DNA of 11,581 nucleotides, taken from assembly GCA_012519645.1 (NCBI GenBank), contig JAAYPU010000131.1, positions 1 through 11,581 of the forward strand. Reading direction: 5' to 3'. The stretch is from Clostridiales bacterium (GTDB taxonomy: Bacteria > Bacillota > Clostridia > Peptostreptococcales > JAAYPU01). Under the pieces are notes generated by a model. The model saw only the letters and a program-made list of their open reading frames with translations. It ran no database searches and was not told where the DNA came from. The position numbers were made by a program, and so were the translations under genes. Below are positions 1-5,333 of the stretch, piece after piece (the stretch's first letter is position 1; every line of letters begins with the position of its first letter).

Positions 1-488
1 ACTTCCTTAAGATGATTAAAAGGATATATTTCTATATCATCTATAATAGAAGCTTCTTCCGCATTTCCATAAGGTAAAATAATTTTACATATTCCCTTAT
101 TCCTTAATCCTAAAATCAAGGGTATTACTCCATTTATTCGATTGATCTTTCCATTTAAAGACAGCTCACCTATGAGCGCATACTCCTGAATATCATTTAC
201 GTGCAGCTGCTCTAATGCTATAAGAATGCCTATTGCCATAGGTAAGTCGTAATGCGTGCCTTCTTTCTTTGTATGAGCAGGAGAAAGGTTAATGGTTATT
301 CGTTTAGACGGAAACTTATATCCCGTGTTTATGATAGCTGACCTTACTCTTTCCTTAGATTCTTTTACCTCAACATCCGGAAGACCTACAATGTGAAATG
401 CAGGAATAGCATTGGACAAATCCGCCTCAACGACAGTCACTTCTGATTCGATTCCTTTTAAAGAACAACTCAATACTCTGGCATACAT
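1..488 (-). CDS. YifB/ComM-family Mg-chelatase-like AAA+ ATPase, N-terminal part (runs off left edge)
   Basis: The 162 visible codons encode the N-terminal domain of the YifB/ComM family. Diagnostic stretches are an early VLSCSLKGIESEV, then FHIVGLPDVEVKESKERVRSAI, then the KRITINLSP-H-KKEGTHYDLPMAIG block. ComM is a hexameric helicase that promotes branch migration during natural transformation in some bacteria; in Clostridia the role of YifB is not established. The AAA+ motor (Walker A/B) and C-terminal domain lie outside the window, so intactness cannot be judged. The ATG start at 488 is preceded by a GGGGGT ribosome binding site 6 nt upstream. yraN lies upstream on the same strand, a common pairing (yraN-yifB-dprA), but here a divergent small gene separates them. 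The family call is firm; the function is inferred. Confidence 0.9.
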   Translation of the reverse strand, partial: MYARVLSCSLKGIESEVTVVEADLSNAIPAFHIVGLPDVEVKESKERVRSAIINTGYKFPSKRITINLSPAHTKKEGTHYDLPMAIGILIALEQLHVNDIQEYALIGELSLNGKINRINGVIPLILGLRNKGICKIILPYGNAEEASIIDDIEIYPFNHLKE

Positions 489-649
489 CCCTATACCCCC
501 AATTAATTATTATTTTATGTATAATTCTCCAAATTTTTACTTTTTCCTTTAATTTTTTAGTACTCCTTCATATAAAAAAGTCTGCCTCTTCTTTTTGCTT
601 ATTATTATTTTCAATATACATTCGTTTACAGACAAAAAAGAGATATGTC

Positions 650-675
650 ACACACTTAATATTCCTTCATATGAT
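650..675 (+). promoter_or_regulatory. possible sigma-K-like promoter of the 82-residue protein gene
   Basis: AC at 650-651, a 16-nt spacer, then CATATGAT at 668-675, about 51 nt before the ATG. This fits the sigma-K pattern AC-N16-CATANNNT. The pattern is short and easily matched by chance in AT-rich DNA. A similarly spaced match precedes the low-complexity gene at 3244-3633. Confidence 0.25.
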
Positions 676-726
676 GAAATACAGGTAGTATAACGACATA
701 TTGCCTAAATATAAGGGGTGTGATGT

Positions 727-975
727 ATGATTAGTAAAATGCAAAGAGGACCTTTCGATGATGATAGATATGATGATGATAGATTCGACGACGATGATGA
801 TAGATGGGATCGACCTGACAGATGGGATAGACCTAGAGGCCCTTGGGGCCCCCTACCCGGCGGACCTTGGGGACCCGGACCTTGGCGGCCAAGTCCTTGG
901 CGACCAAGCCCTTGGCGTCCATGGCTTTGGCGAAGTCCTTGGTGGCGGGGACCTGGTTTCGGTCCTCGGAGATAA
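727..975 (+). CDS. small Asp-rich then Trp/Pro/Gly/Arg-rich low-complexity protein, unknown function
   Basis: I do not recognise a family. The 82-residue product has two compositional halves. Residues 10-36 are acidic Asp/Arg repeats (DDDRYDDDRFDDDDDRWDRP). Residues 37-82 are Gly/Pro/Trp/Arg repeats with PWRPS-type units around 52-65. Eleven of 82 residues are Trp; there is no Cys or Glu and a single Lys (K4). There is no signal peptide or hydrophobic helix. At DNA level about 835-965 is strikingly GC-rich against an AT-rich background and is built from roughly 15-bp repeats starting CCTTGGCG. Reality as a gene is supported by an AAGGGG ribosome binding site (713-718) 8 nt before the ATG and a strong terminator just after the TAA. 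It sits alone, opposite to its neighbours. A spore-coat or other structural/assembly role is only a guess from composition and a weak sigma-K-like promoter. Confidence 0.72.
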   Translation: MISKMQRGPFDDDRYDDDRFDDDDDRWDRPDRWDRPRGPWGPLPGGPWGPGPWRPSPWRPSPWRPWLWRSPWWRGPGFGPRR

Positions 976-982
976 ATAAACT

Positions 983-1014
983 AAACCCTATAGAGTCTTT
1001 GCTCTATAGGGTTT
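983..1014. terminator. bidirectional stem-loop terminator between the 82-residue gene and yraN
   Basis: A perfect 13-bp inverted repeat (aaaccctatagag at 983-995, ctctatagggttt at 1002-1014) with a 6-nt loop lies 7 nt after the TAA of the plus-strand gene and 3 nt beyond the yraN stop on the other strand. Both outgoing strands are T-containing (TTTCTTCT on plus, AGTTTATTT on minus). It fits a shared terminator for two convergent genes. Confidence 0.8.
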
Positions 1015-1017
1015 CTT

Positions 1018-1365
1018 CTACAGCCAAATTGCATTTTCTATTTGATTTACATTAGCTCTACCATCTATCATTTCTACTTCTAAGACATCCAGCCTTACTT
1101 CTTTATCTTCTAAATGTCTTTTTAAAATATAATATTGAACACTTTTTATTATATGCTTCATCTTGAATGGAGTTATGGCTTCAATAGGACTTCCGAAGCT
1201 TTCATTTGTTCGTGTTTTAACTTCTATAAAACAAATAGTATCATCCTTTTCCGCAATAATATCTATTTCCCCAAATTTACAACTGAAATTTGTCTCGATG
1301 ATTTTATACCCGCGTTTCTTTAAATATGAAACAGCGATTTCTTCTCCCAGCTTACCTAAATTCAT
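1018..1365 (-). CDS. YraN/UPF0102 family restriction-endonuclease-fold protein
   Basis: The 115-residue product matches the UPF0102 (YraN) family in length and motifs. It has an N-terminal G-x-x-GEEIAVSYLKKRGY helix (residues 4-20), then the nuclease core: FGEIDIIA with E33 and D35, and FIEVKTR with E48 and K50. These are the E...D-(x)n-ExK metal-binding residues of the restriction-endonuclease-like fold. The family is annotated as Holliday-junction-resolvase-like, but its cellular role remains poorly defined. The ATG at 1365 has a GAGGGG ribosome binding site about 8 nt upstream. A sigma-A-type promoter lies upstream, and the gene ends at a terminator shared with the convergent small gene, so it is probably monocistronic here and not cotranscribed with yifB. 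Confidence 0.93.
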   Translation of the reverse strand: MNLGKLGEEIAVSYLKKRGYKIIETNFSCKFGEIDIIAEKDDTICFIEVKTRTNESFGSPIEAITPFKMKHIIKSVQYYILKRHLEDKEVRLDVLEVEMIDGRANVNQIENAIWL

Positions 1366-1400
1366 TCTTCATACCCCTCTTGTGTTTTTATTCCCGTTCT

Positions 1401-1429
1401 ATTATATCCATATTTTTACAATTTCACAA
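1401..1429 (-). promoter_or_regulatory. sigma-A promoter of yraN
   Basis: On the minus strand TTGTGA (1424-1429) and a perfect TATAAT (1401-1406) are separated by 17 nt, about 35 nt before the yraN start codon. The good -10 and exact spacing support it; the -35 is one of two possible hexamers (TTGTAA overlaps nearby). Confidence 0.55.
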
Positions 1430-1543
1430 TAACTTTCTCTATTATGCTTTGTGCCATTGTATCGTTTATCGTGTATCGTTTAATGATTCTGAGCATCAGG
1501 GGATAGAGTATAGGGATTGATGAAAGATGAGAGATGAAAGATG

Positions 1544-1582
1544 AAAGTTAATGAAGAAATTTTGCCTTTATGGCAAAATTTC
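1544..1582. repeat. hairpin repeat, copy 1 (aaagttaatgaa plus stem-loop)
   Basis: The 12-mer aaagttaatgaa (1544-1555) directly precedes a perfect 11-bp inverted repeat: gaaattttgcc at 1556-1566 and ggcaaaatttc at 1572-1582, loop tttat. The same 12-mer precedes a similar but sequence-diverged hairpin at 10385-10419. Confidence 0.7.
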
Positions 1583-1600
1583 CTCCTTATCTTTCAGTTG

Positions 1601-1766
1601 GCAGTAGAAATCTATGAATAAAATTCATGATTTCCTTGCATAAGTTCGCCAACTATTTGCTTCACAAATAAGGCGAGCTAAGAGCAGTAGAAATCTATGA
1701 ATAAAATTCATGATTTCCTTGCATAAGTTCGCCAACTATTTGCTTCACAAATAGGGCGAGCTAAGA
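1601..1766. repeat. 83-bp tandem duplication, each unit with two hairpins
   Basis: Unit 1 is 1601-1683 and unit 2 is 1684-1766. They are identical apart from A at 1671 versus G at 1754. Each unit contains hairpin A (gaaatc-t-atgaat / attcat-gatttc, 12 bp with one bulged T, at 1607-1634 and 1690-1717) and hairpin B (agttcgcc-aa-ctatttg / caaata(a/g)-ggcgagct, 15 bp with a 2-nt bulge and loop cttca, at 1643-1679 and 1726-1762). The single difference lies in stem B: unit 2 pairs C-G where unit 1 has a C/A mismatch. No open reading frame of note is present. Confidence 0.9.
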
Positions 1767-1784
1767 TCAGTTTTCAGTTGTCAG

Positions 1785-1823
1785 TTAACAAATGATGAAA
1801 TTTCAAATTCCATCATTTGTTAA
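1785..1823 (-). terminator. long inverted repeat over the phosphofructokinase stop codon, possible terminator
   Basis: A perfect 13-bp inverted repeat (ttaacaaatgatg at 1785-1797, catcatttgttaa at 1811-1823) encloses a 13-nt loop. The right arm includes the TGA of the phosphofructokinase gene. The stem is AT-rich and no T-run follows on the minus strand, so it is a poor intrinsic terminator; 3'-end stabilisation or a repeat remnant are alternatives. Confidence 0.4.
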
Positions 1824-3030
1824 GTATTTTTTCTGCCATTGGAGCTCTTAGTCGATGAGCCACATGTAAACCGGAACCTAAAAGGGGTCTGACATAAAAT
1901 TTAAAAGCATCCGTTACGCCATTTCCTTCAGCATTGATAAATTCATCCGGCATTACTTTTGTCTTCCCTGCTATATCCTGTAATGGCTTAAGAACATAGT
2001 CCACAGAATAATACCCTGTCCTTTGAATGGTAATAGAACCGTCAATATTATGCCATAAAGCAAATTGAGCAGCCTTTTCCCCGACTTCCCTGGCTTCACA
2101 TTGGTCTATATCAGAAATGCTTGCTATAAAATTTCTCTGAGGATATCCCAAGGTATCTGCTCTTACTCTGCTTATGTTCAGCCTTTTCTTAATAAGATCT
2201 ACCAACATATCACCAAGAGAGCCATTGCCAGAAAGCTGAACATTGCCATGAGCATCAGTTTCTACACAATCAGTAAGTTTGGTTGCAATAGGATTTCCAT
2301 CTTCATCCGTAATACCTTCTGAAACTGCAATAACACATCTACCGTTTGTGTCATATACTTTTTTTACATCCGCTAAAAATTTATCAATATTAAATACCCT
2401 TTCAGGTAAATAAATAAGGTGCGGTCCATCATCATAATACTTTTGGGCTATAACGGAAGCAGCTGTCAAAAATCCCGCATGTCTTCCCATTACAACACAA
2501 ATATGAATTCCCGGCAATGCACGATTATCCAAATTTATTCCCATAAAAGTCTCTGCCACATATCTTGCAGCGGAACCATATCCGGGAGTATGATCATTTA
2601 ACACCAAGTCATTATCTATTGTCTTAGGAATATGTATTGCTCTTAATTCATAATCGGATTTTCTTGCATTCTCATTGACTATTCTTACCGTATCTGCAGA
2701 ATCATTGCCTCCGATATAAAAGAAATATCGTACATCATGCGCTTTCAATACTTTAAATATTTCTGAACAATACTTTCCATCCGGCTTAACTCTTGTAGAA
2801 AGCAATGCTGAAGCAGGCGTACAGGCAACTTGTTCTAAATTATGAGTTGTTTCTTGTGATAAATCTAAAAAATTCTCATTAACGATTCCTTCCACTCCAT
2901 TTAGAGCACCGTATACCTTTGTAATCTGAGGATATTTTCTTGATTCTAATACTTCGCCAACTAAGCTTTGATTAATTACAGCTGTCGGGCCTCCGCCTTG
3001 AGCGATGACTACCTTGCCTTGTAATTGCAT
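1813..3030 (-). CDS. pyrophosphate-type 6-phosphofructokinase
   Basis: Cytosolic glycolytic enzyme converting fructose 6-phosphate to fructose 1,6-bisphosphate, most likely with PPi as phosphoryl donor and therefore reversibly. The 405 residues show the PFK signatures in order: GGGPT (12-16), GGNDSADT (107-114), PKTIDND (135-141, catalytic D139), MGRHAGF (181-187), and an RADTLGYPQR segment near residue 300. D110 in GGxDS and K136 before TIDND are the two residues that mark PPi-dependent enzymes; ATP enzymes have Gly at both. Position 109 is Asn instead of the more usual Asp, a variant I recall from a clostridial PFK subgroup. The ATG has AGAAGGAGG (3041-3049) about 10 nt upstream and a good sigma-A promoter. 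It appears monocistronic. Donor specificity is inferred from these residues and was not measured. Confidence 0.93.
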   Translation of the reverse strand: MQLQGKVVIAQGGGPTAVINQSLVGEVLESRKYPQITKVYGALNGVEGIVNENFLDLSQETTHNLEQVACTPASALLSTRVKPDGKYCSEIFKVLKAHDVRYFFYIGGNDSADTVRIVNENARKSDYELRAIHIPKTIDNDLVLNDHTPGYGSAARYVAETFMGINLDNRALPGIHICVVMGRHAGFLTAASVIAQKYYDDGPHLIYLPERVFNIDKFLADVKKVYDTNGRCVIAVSEGITDEDGNPIATKLTDCVETDAHGNVQLSGNGSLGDMLVDLIKKRLNISRVRADTLGYPQRNFIASISDIDQCEAREVGEKAAQFALWHNIDGSITIQRTGYYSVDYVLKPLQDIAGKTKVMPDEFINAEGNGVTDAFKFYVRPLLGSGLHVAHRLRAPMAEKILNK

Positions 3031-3095
3031 TGTATTATAGCCTCCTTCTAGTTAATTATCTAATTATATTCGATACTTGAAATGATTGCATTCCT

Positions 3096-3124
3096 ATTTT
3101 ACTTAACATATGACCTCTTGTCAA
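3096..3124 (-). promoter_or_regulatory. sigma-A promoter of the phosphofructokinase gene
   Basis: Minus-strand TTGACA (3119-3124), 17-nt spacer, TAAAAT (3096-3101), about 65 nt before the ATG. A consensus -35 with a near-consensus -10 and exact spacing. Confidence 0.75.
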
Positions 3125-3191
3125 AACTATTTAAATAATGCGGTCAGATTCTTTTTCAGTGTCATATATATGTTTAATTATAGCAATTATA

Positions 3192-3229
3192 CGCACAAAA
3201 AGAAAGGAATATATAGCATATTCCCTTCT
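3192..3229 (-). terminator. intrinsic terminator downstream of the 129-residue protein gene
   Basis: A 12-bp stem with one G-T pair (agaaaggaatat at 3201-3212, atattcccttct at 3218-3229, loop atagc) lies about 14 nt after the stop codon. On the minus strand it runs into TCTTTTTGTG, a reasonable U-tract. It separates this gene from the phosphofructokinase promoter. Confidence 0.7.
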
Positions 3230-3243
3230 ATTATAATCCTATA

Positions 3244-3633
3244 TCAAAAAGGATAAAATGGCGGGCGGAAGGGGAATGGTCTAAAGAACGGATGTCTTCT
3301 CCTTCTTCTGCCAATCAGCTCTTGAAGAAATAAAATCCAAATTATATCTCTGAAAAAGCCGCCTCTTTGCAACGCCTCATAGTCTCTTGATGATATTGAT
3401 CTTTCTTTTACTATATTCTTTACATTTTCAAATATTTGTTCTACATTTGATTCCAATTGGGATTTTGTAGGCATTTCAACCGGACCATACATATTTTCCA
3501 TCATATTGATCTGCCGAACAACTTCCGGATATACAACATGATATGTTTCCGGAAACATGTTTTCCAATGGCTGCGGCTGTTCAAACTGAGGCTGTTGCGG
3601 TTGCTCCGGCATTCTATTAGAACGATTTCTCAT
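3244..3633 (-). CDS. hypothetical protein with Pro/Gln-rich N-terminus and Arg/Pro/Phe-rich C-terminus
   Basis: I cannot name a family with confidence. The 129-residue product has three parts. Residues 9-22 are a Pro/Gln repeat (PEQPQQPQFEQPQP). Residues 27-107 look folded and mostly helical, with FPETYHVVYPEVVRQI near 27-42 and a hydrophobic FFRDIIWILFLQELI helix at 93-107. Residues 109-129 are five Arg followed by a Pro/Phe/Arg tail (HPFFRPFPFRPPFYPF). No signal peptide is seen; the hydrophobic stretch is short for a transmembrane helix. The ATG has a strong AGGAGGT site 9 nt upstream. It is flanked by its own terminator and possibly a sigma-K-like promoter, so it is monocistronic. Clostridial spores carry proteins of this style, so a coat-associated role is possible but is inference from composition. 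Confidence 0.75.
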   Translation of the reverse strand: MRNRSNRMPEQPQQPQFEQPQPLENMFPETYHVVYPEVVRQINMMENMYGPVEMPTKSQLESNVEQIFENVKNIVKERSISSRDYEALQRGGFFRDIIWILFLQELIGRRRRRHPFFRPFPFRPPFYPF

Positions 3634-3672
3634 TTAATGAACCTCCTATCATAAACATATTTTTTCAATTCC

Positions 3673-3698
3673 ATTTTATGAATAAATAATAGAAAGGT
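3673..3698 (-). promoter_or_regulatory. possible sigma-K-like promoter of the 129-residue protein gene
   Basis: Minus-strand AC (3698-3697), 16-nt spacer, CATAAAAT (3680-3673), about 40 nt before the ATG. It fits AC-N16-CATANNNT. No clear sigma-A pair was seen in the same spacer. Weak evidence on its own. Confidence 0.3.
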
Positions 3699-3777
3699 TC
3701 GGTTTCAGAATTAAGAATTACTAGTTGAGGGTTTATATGACTTTTGCAATACATTGCAAAGGCTTCCTTAACTATTA

Positions 3778-4401
3778 CTATTTATTAGTTTTAACTGAGA
3801 CGTAAGGGTTATCTTTAATATAGAATCTCCATTCATAATCTCTAGCCTCTTCGGCATAATCTATTCCGATTCTTTTTGATAATGCAATTTGAAAGGGCTC
3901 CTCAACATCTTCTGCAAATATAAAAAGCTCTTTTCCAAGAAGGCTGCTCCCGTTTTGGCGCTTGTCCAATCCTAATGCCCTACATAATTTACCGGGTCCA
4001 TTTGTAAGATTCAAAATTTCCTTTTTGGACAATTCATTTAATTTTTTAGAGAATCTGTTTACAGCCATCCTTTCTACACCCTTAATAGGTTCTCCTGCAC
4101 GGATAAGAACAGCCGTACCTGCATCTTCATTTTCAGTTACTACATTTAAACAAAAATACATGCCATAAATTTGGTAAATGTAAGCATAACCGCCGCTACT
4201 ATACATAATTTCCGTTCTTTTTGTCCTGCGATTATTATATGTATGACAGGCTTTATCTATTGGCCCTATATAGGCTTCCGTTTCAACTATTTTTACAATC
4301 ATTTTCTCTTCATCATTGTTAACAGCTAAATATTTCCCCAATAGCTCTTTGGCAACTGTAAGAGTATCTCTGGTATAGAATGCTTTATTCAGCTTTTTCA
4401 T
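3778..4401 (-). CDS. 3-methyladenine DNA glycosylase, AAG/Mpg family
   Basis: Monofunctional base-excision repair glycosylase that removes alkylated purines such as 3-methyladenine from DNA. With the start chosen here it has 207 residues, normal for the family. Key motifs: VETEAY (39-44) with catalytic E42 and Y44, H53 in the following DKACHTYNNRRTKR, the YIYQIYGMYFCLNVV block (74-88), VLIRAGEP and GPGKLC further on, and a C-terminal RIGIDYA...WRFY segment. E42, Y44 and H53 align with human AAG E125, Y127 and H136. I prefer the ATG at 4401 because AAGGTGAGG lies 6 nt upstream; an in-frame ATG at 4434 would add 11 residues but has only a weak site. A sigma-A-like promoter lies upstream and it is divergent from hsp20. 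No missing residues noticed. Confidence 0.94.
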   Translation of the reverse strand: MKKLNKAFYTRDTLTVAKELLGKYLAVNNDEEKMIVKIVETEAYIGPIDKACHTYNNRRTKRTEIMYSSGGYAYIYQIYGMYFCLNVVTENEDAGTAVLIRAGEPIKGVERMAVNRFSKKLNELSKKEILNLTNGPGKLCRALGLDKRQNGSSLLGKELFIFAEDVEEPFQIALSKRIGIDYAEEARDYEWRFYIKDNPYVSVKTNK

Positions 4402-4486
4402 ATTTATCCTCACCTTTTTCTCGCTTTCAGTCATTACACCAATCAGATTAACAACAATAAAAAACCATTACATAATATATATATAT

Positions 4487-4515
4487 AGATTAATGTTATT
4501 GTCATATTTTTTCAA
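4487..4515 (-). promoter_or_regulatory. candidate sigma-A promoter of the DNA glycosylase gene
   Basis: Minus-strand TTGAAA (4510-4515), 17-nt spacer, TAATCT (4487-4492), about 85 nt before the start codon. Spacing is right, but the surrounding AT-richness makes chance matches likely. Confidence 0.4.
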
Positions 4516-4687
4516 GAATAGACTGCCATGATATACATATTTTTTAATAAAAAAAACATTATATTAATAGTATTAAAAGCACTGAATTCTGCTAATAAAC
4601 AGCGAAAATAAAAGCTTGAGTCAGAAATAAGATAATTAATAAAAAATATCAGTAATATTGAAGTTTAATCAGACATGATTATCAATA

Positions 4688-4710
4688 TTTGACTTTGACT
4701 TTCTTTGACC
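4688..4710 (+). promoter_or_regulatory. CtsR-type operator of hsp20
   Basis: Heptads TTTGACT (4694-4700) and TTTGACC (4704-4710) are separated by 3 nt. This is the reverse-strand form of the CtsR box (GGTCAAA-N3-GGTCAAA) with one mismatch. A further TTTGACT (4688-4694) shares one base with the first heptad. The site overlaps the -35 element and spacer of the hsp20 promoter, the expected place for a heat-shock repressor. No CIRCE (HrcA) inverted repeat is seen. Confidence 0.72.
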
Positions 4711-4723
4711 TTGTTTTTATAAT
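4695..4723 (+). promoter_or_regulatory. sigma-A promoter of hsp20
   Basis: TTGACT (4695-4700), 17-nt spacer, perfect TATAAT (4718-4723), about 36 nt before the ATG. Near-consensus, so the gene would be strongly expressed unless repressed. Confidence 0.82.
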
Positions 4724-4759
4724 TAAATCATCAAACAAAATCAATTGGAGGTGTTTAAT

Positions 4760-5176
4760 ATGTTTAACAGTTTGATTCCTTTCTCAAGGAGCAACAATTT
4801 GGATACCATTTTCAGCCGTTTCTTTGACGACTCATTCAATTTCCCTATTATCCCAACTGATATGAAGGTAGATATCAAGGATAGTGAAACCGACTATTTG
4901 GTAGAAGCAGAAATTCCAGGAGTGAACAAAGAACAAATCAAGGTTGATTATCAGAACAATTATTTGACTATCAGTGTTCAAAATCAGAACGAAATCAATG
5001 AAGAAAAAGAAAATTACATTAGAAGAGAAAGATCCAGCAGAAGAATGAGCCGTTCCTTCTATATCGAAAACATCAATAATGATGAAATCAAAGCTTCTTA
5101 TGAAAACGGCATTTTAAAAGTATCCTTACCTAAATCAAAACAAGTTTCAACTCATAAAACTATAGAAATACAATAA
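4760..5176 (+). CDS. small heat-shock protein, Hsp20/alpha-crystallin family
   Basis: ATP-independent holdase chaperone that binds unfolding proteins and forms oligomers in the cytosol. With the ATG at 4760 it has 138 residues. An N-terminal arm with FSRFFDDSF (18-26) precedes the alpha-crystallin domain (about 33-128), which includes DIKDSETDYLVEAEIPGV, a YIRRERSS-R-SRSFYI segment and the family-typical ENGILKVSLPK near the end. A short tail ends in TIEIQ; its I-E-I is the expected I-x-I oligomerisation motif. The reading frame is open from a TTG at 4745, but GGAGGTG at 4747-4753 lies inside that extension and is correctly spaced for the ATG, so the ATG is the start. It is monocistronic, with a strong promoter, a CtsR-like operator and a terminator. 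It resembles clostridial Hsp18. Confidence 0.95.
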   Translation: MFNSLIPFSRSNNLDTIFSRFFDDSFNFPIIPTDMKVDIKDSETDYLVEAEIPGVNKEQIKVDYQNNYLTISVQNQNEINEEKENYIRRERSSRRMSRSFYIENINNDEIKASYENGILKVSLPKSKQVSTHKTIEIQ

Positions 5177-5214
5177 CAGAACCAATCCGCCTTTAAAGGC
5201 GGATTGGTTCTGTT
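5175..5214 (+). terminator. terminator of hsp20 (perfect 20-bp inverted repeat)
   Basis: Arms 5175-5194 and 5195-5214 are exact reverse complements with no spacer; the stem includes cagaaccaatccgcc and the centre is cctttaaagg. It begins within the hsp20 stop codon. The outgoing plus strand is AT-rich (AAATTATAATT) and lacks a clean T-run, but the stem is very stable. Confidence 0.8.
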
Positions 5215-5229
5215 AAATTATAATTAAAG

Positions 5230-5259
5230 AAGGATTTTGAGACAAAACTCGAAATCCTT
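5230..5259 (-). terminator. terminator of the speD-speE operon
   Basis: A 12-bp stem with one T-G pair (aaggattttgag at 5230-5241, ctcgaaatcctt at 5248-5259, loop acaaaa) lies about 75 nt beyond the speE stop. The minus strand then reads CTTTAATTATAATTT. It faces the hsp20 terminator, as expected for convergent units. Confidence 0.6.
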
Positions 5260-5333
5260 TATTATAGTACACCGAAGTACGTAAGTGATACCGTTGAGTT
5301 GCAACAAAGCAGATGACGGTTTTCTCAGCGGTC

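Larger units (their letters stand above)
1366..1812. other. gene-free, repeat-rich spacer between yraN and the phosphofructokinase gene
   Basis: No convincing coding region is visible. From yraN outward it holds the yraN promoter, short direct repeats (tgtatcgttta twice near 1468-1490), GA-rich gatgaaagat repeats (1518-1548), an 11-bp hairpin, an 83-bp tandem duplication, and a cagtt-rich stretch leading to a long inverted repeat at the pfk stop codon. Confidence 0.7.
4402..4759. other. AT-rich divergent spacer between the glycosylase gene and hsp20
   Basis: No gene is visible. It is very AT-rich (an ataatatatatatatag run near 4473-4488, several poly-A tracts) and carries the promoters for both flanking genes, plus the CtsR-like operator on the hsp20 side. 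The middle (about 4530-4680) shows nothing I can name. Confidence 0.6.

Noticed and set aside
758..1055. Other reading frames overlapping the 82-residue gene (758-979 and 843-1055)
   Set aside because: They arise from the same repeats in other frames, lack ribosome binding sites, and one runs through the terminator into the convergent yraN gene.
1601..1766. CRISPR array
   Set aside because: There are only two units, they are directly adjacent without unique spacers, and no cas genes are present.
3741..3761. Hairpin tttgcaat/attgcaaa as a terminator of the glycosylase gene
   Set aside because: The effective loop is tight and no T-run follows on the minus strand; it is too weak to call.
4402..4759. 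CIRCE element for HrcA control of hsp20
   Set aside because: No TTAGCACTC-N9-GAGTGCTAA inverted repeat is present; only CtsR-like heptads are seen.
4735..4762. TTG at 4745 as the hsp20 start
   Set aside because: The ribosome binding site GGAGGTG lies within that extension and is correctly spaced for the ATG at 4760.
5290..5332. Imperfect inverted repeat accgttgag/ctcagcggt just after the speE stop
   Set aside because: The 9-bp arms contain a mismatch and enclose 25 nt; the better terminator is at 5230-5259.
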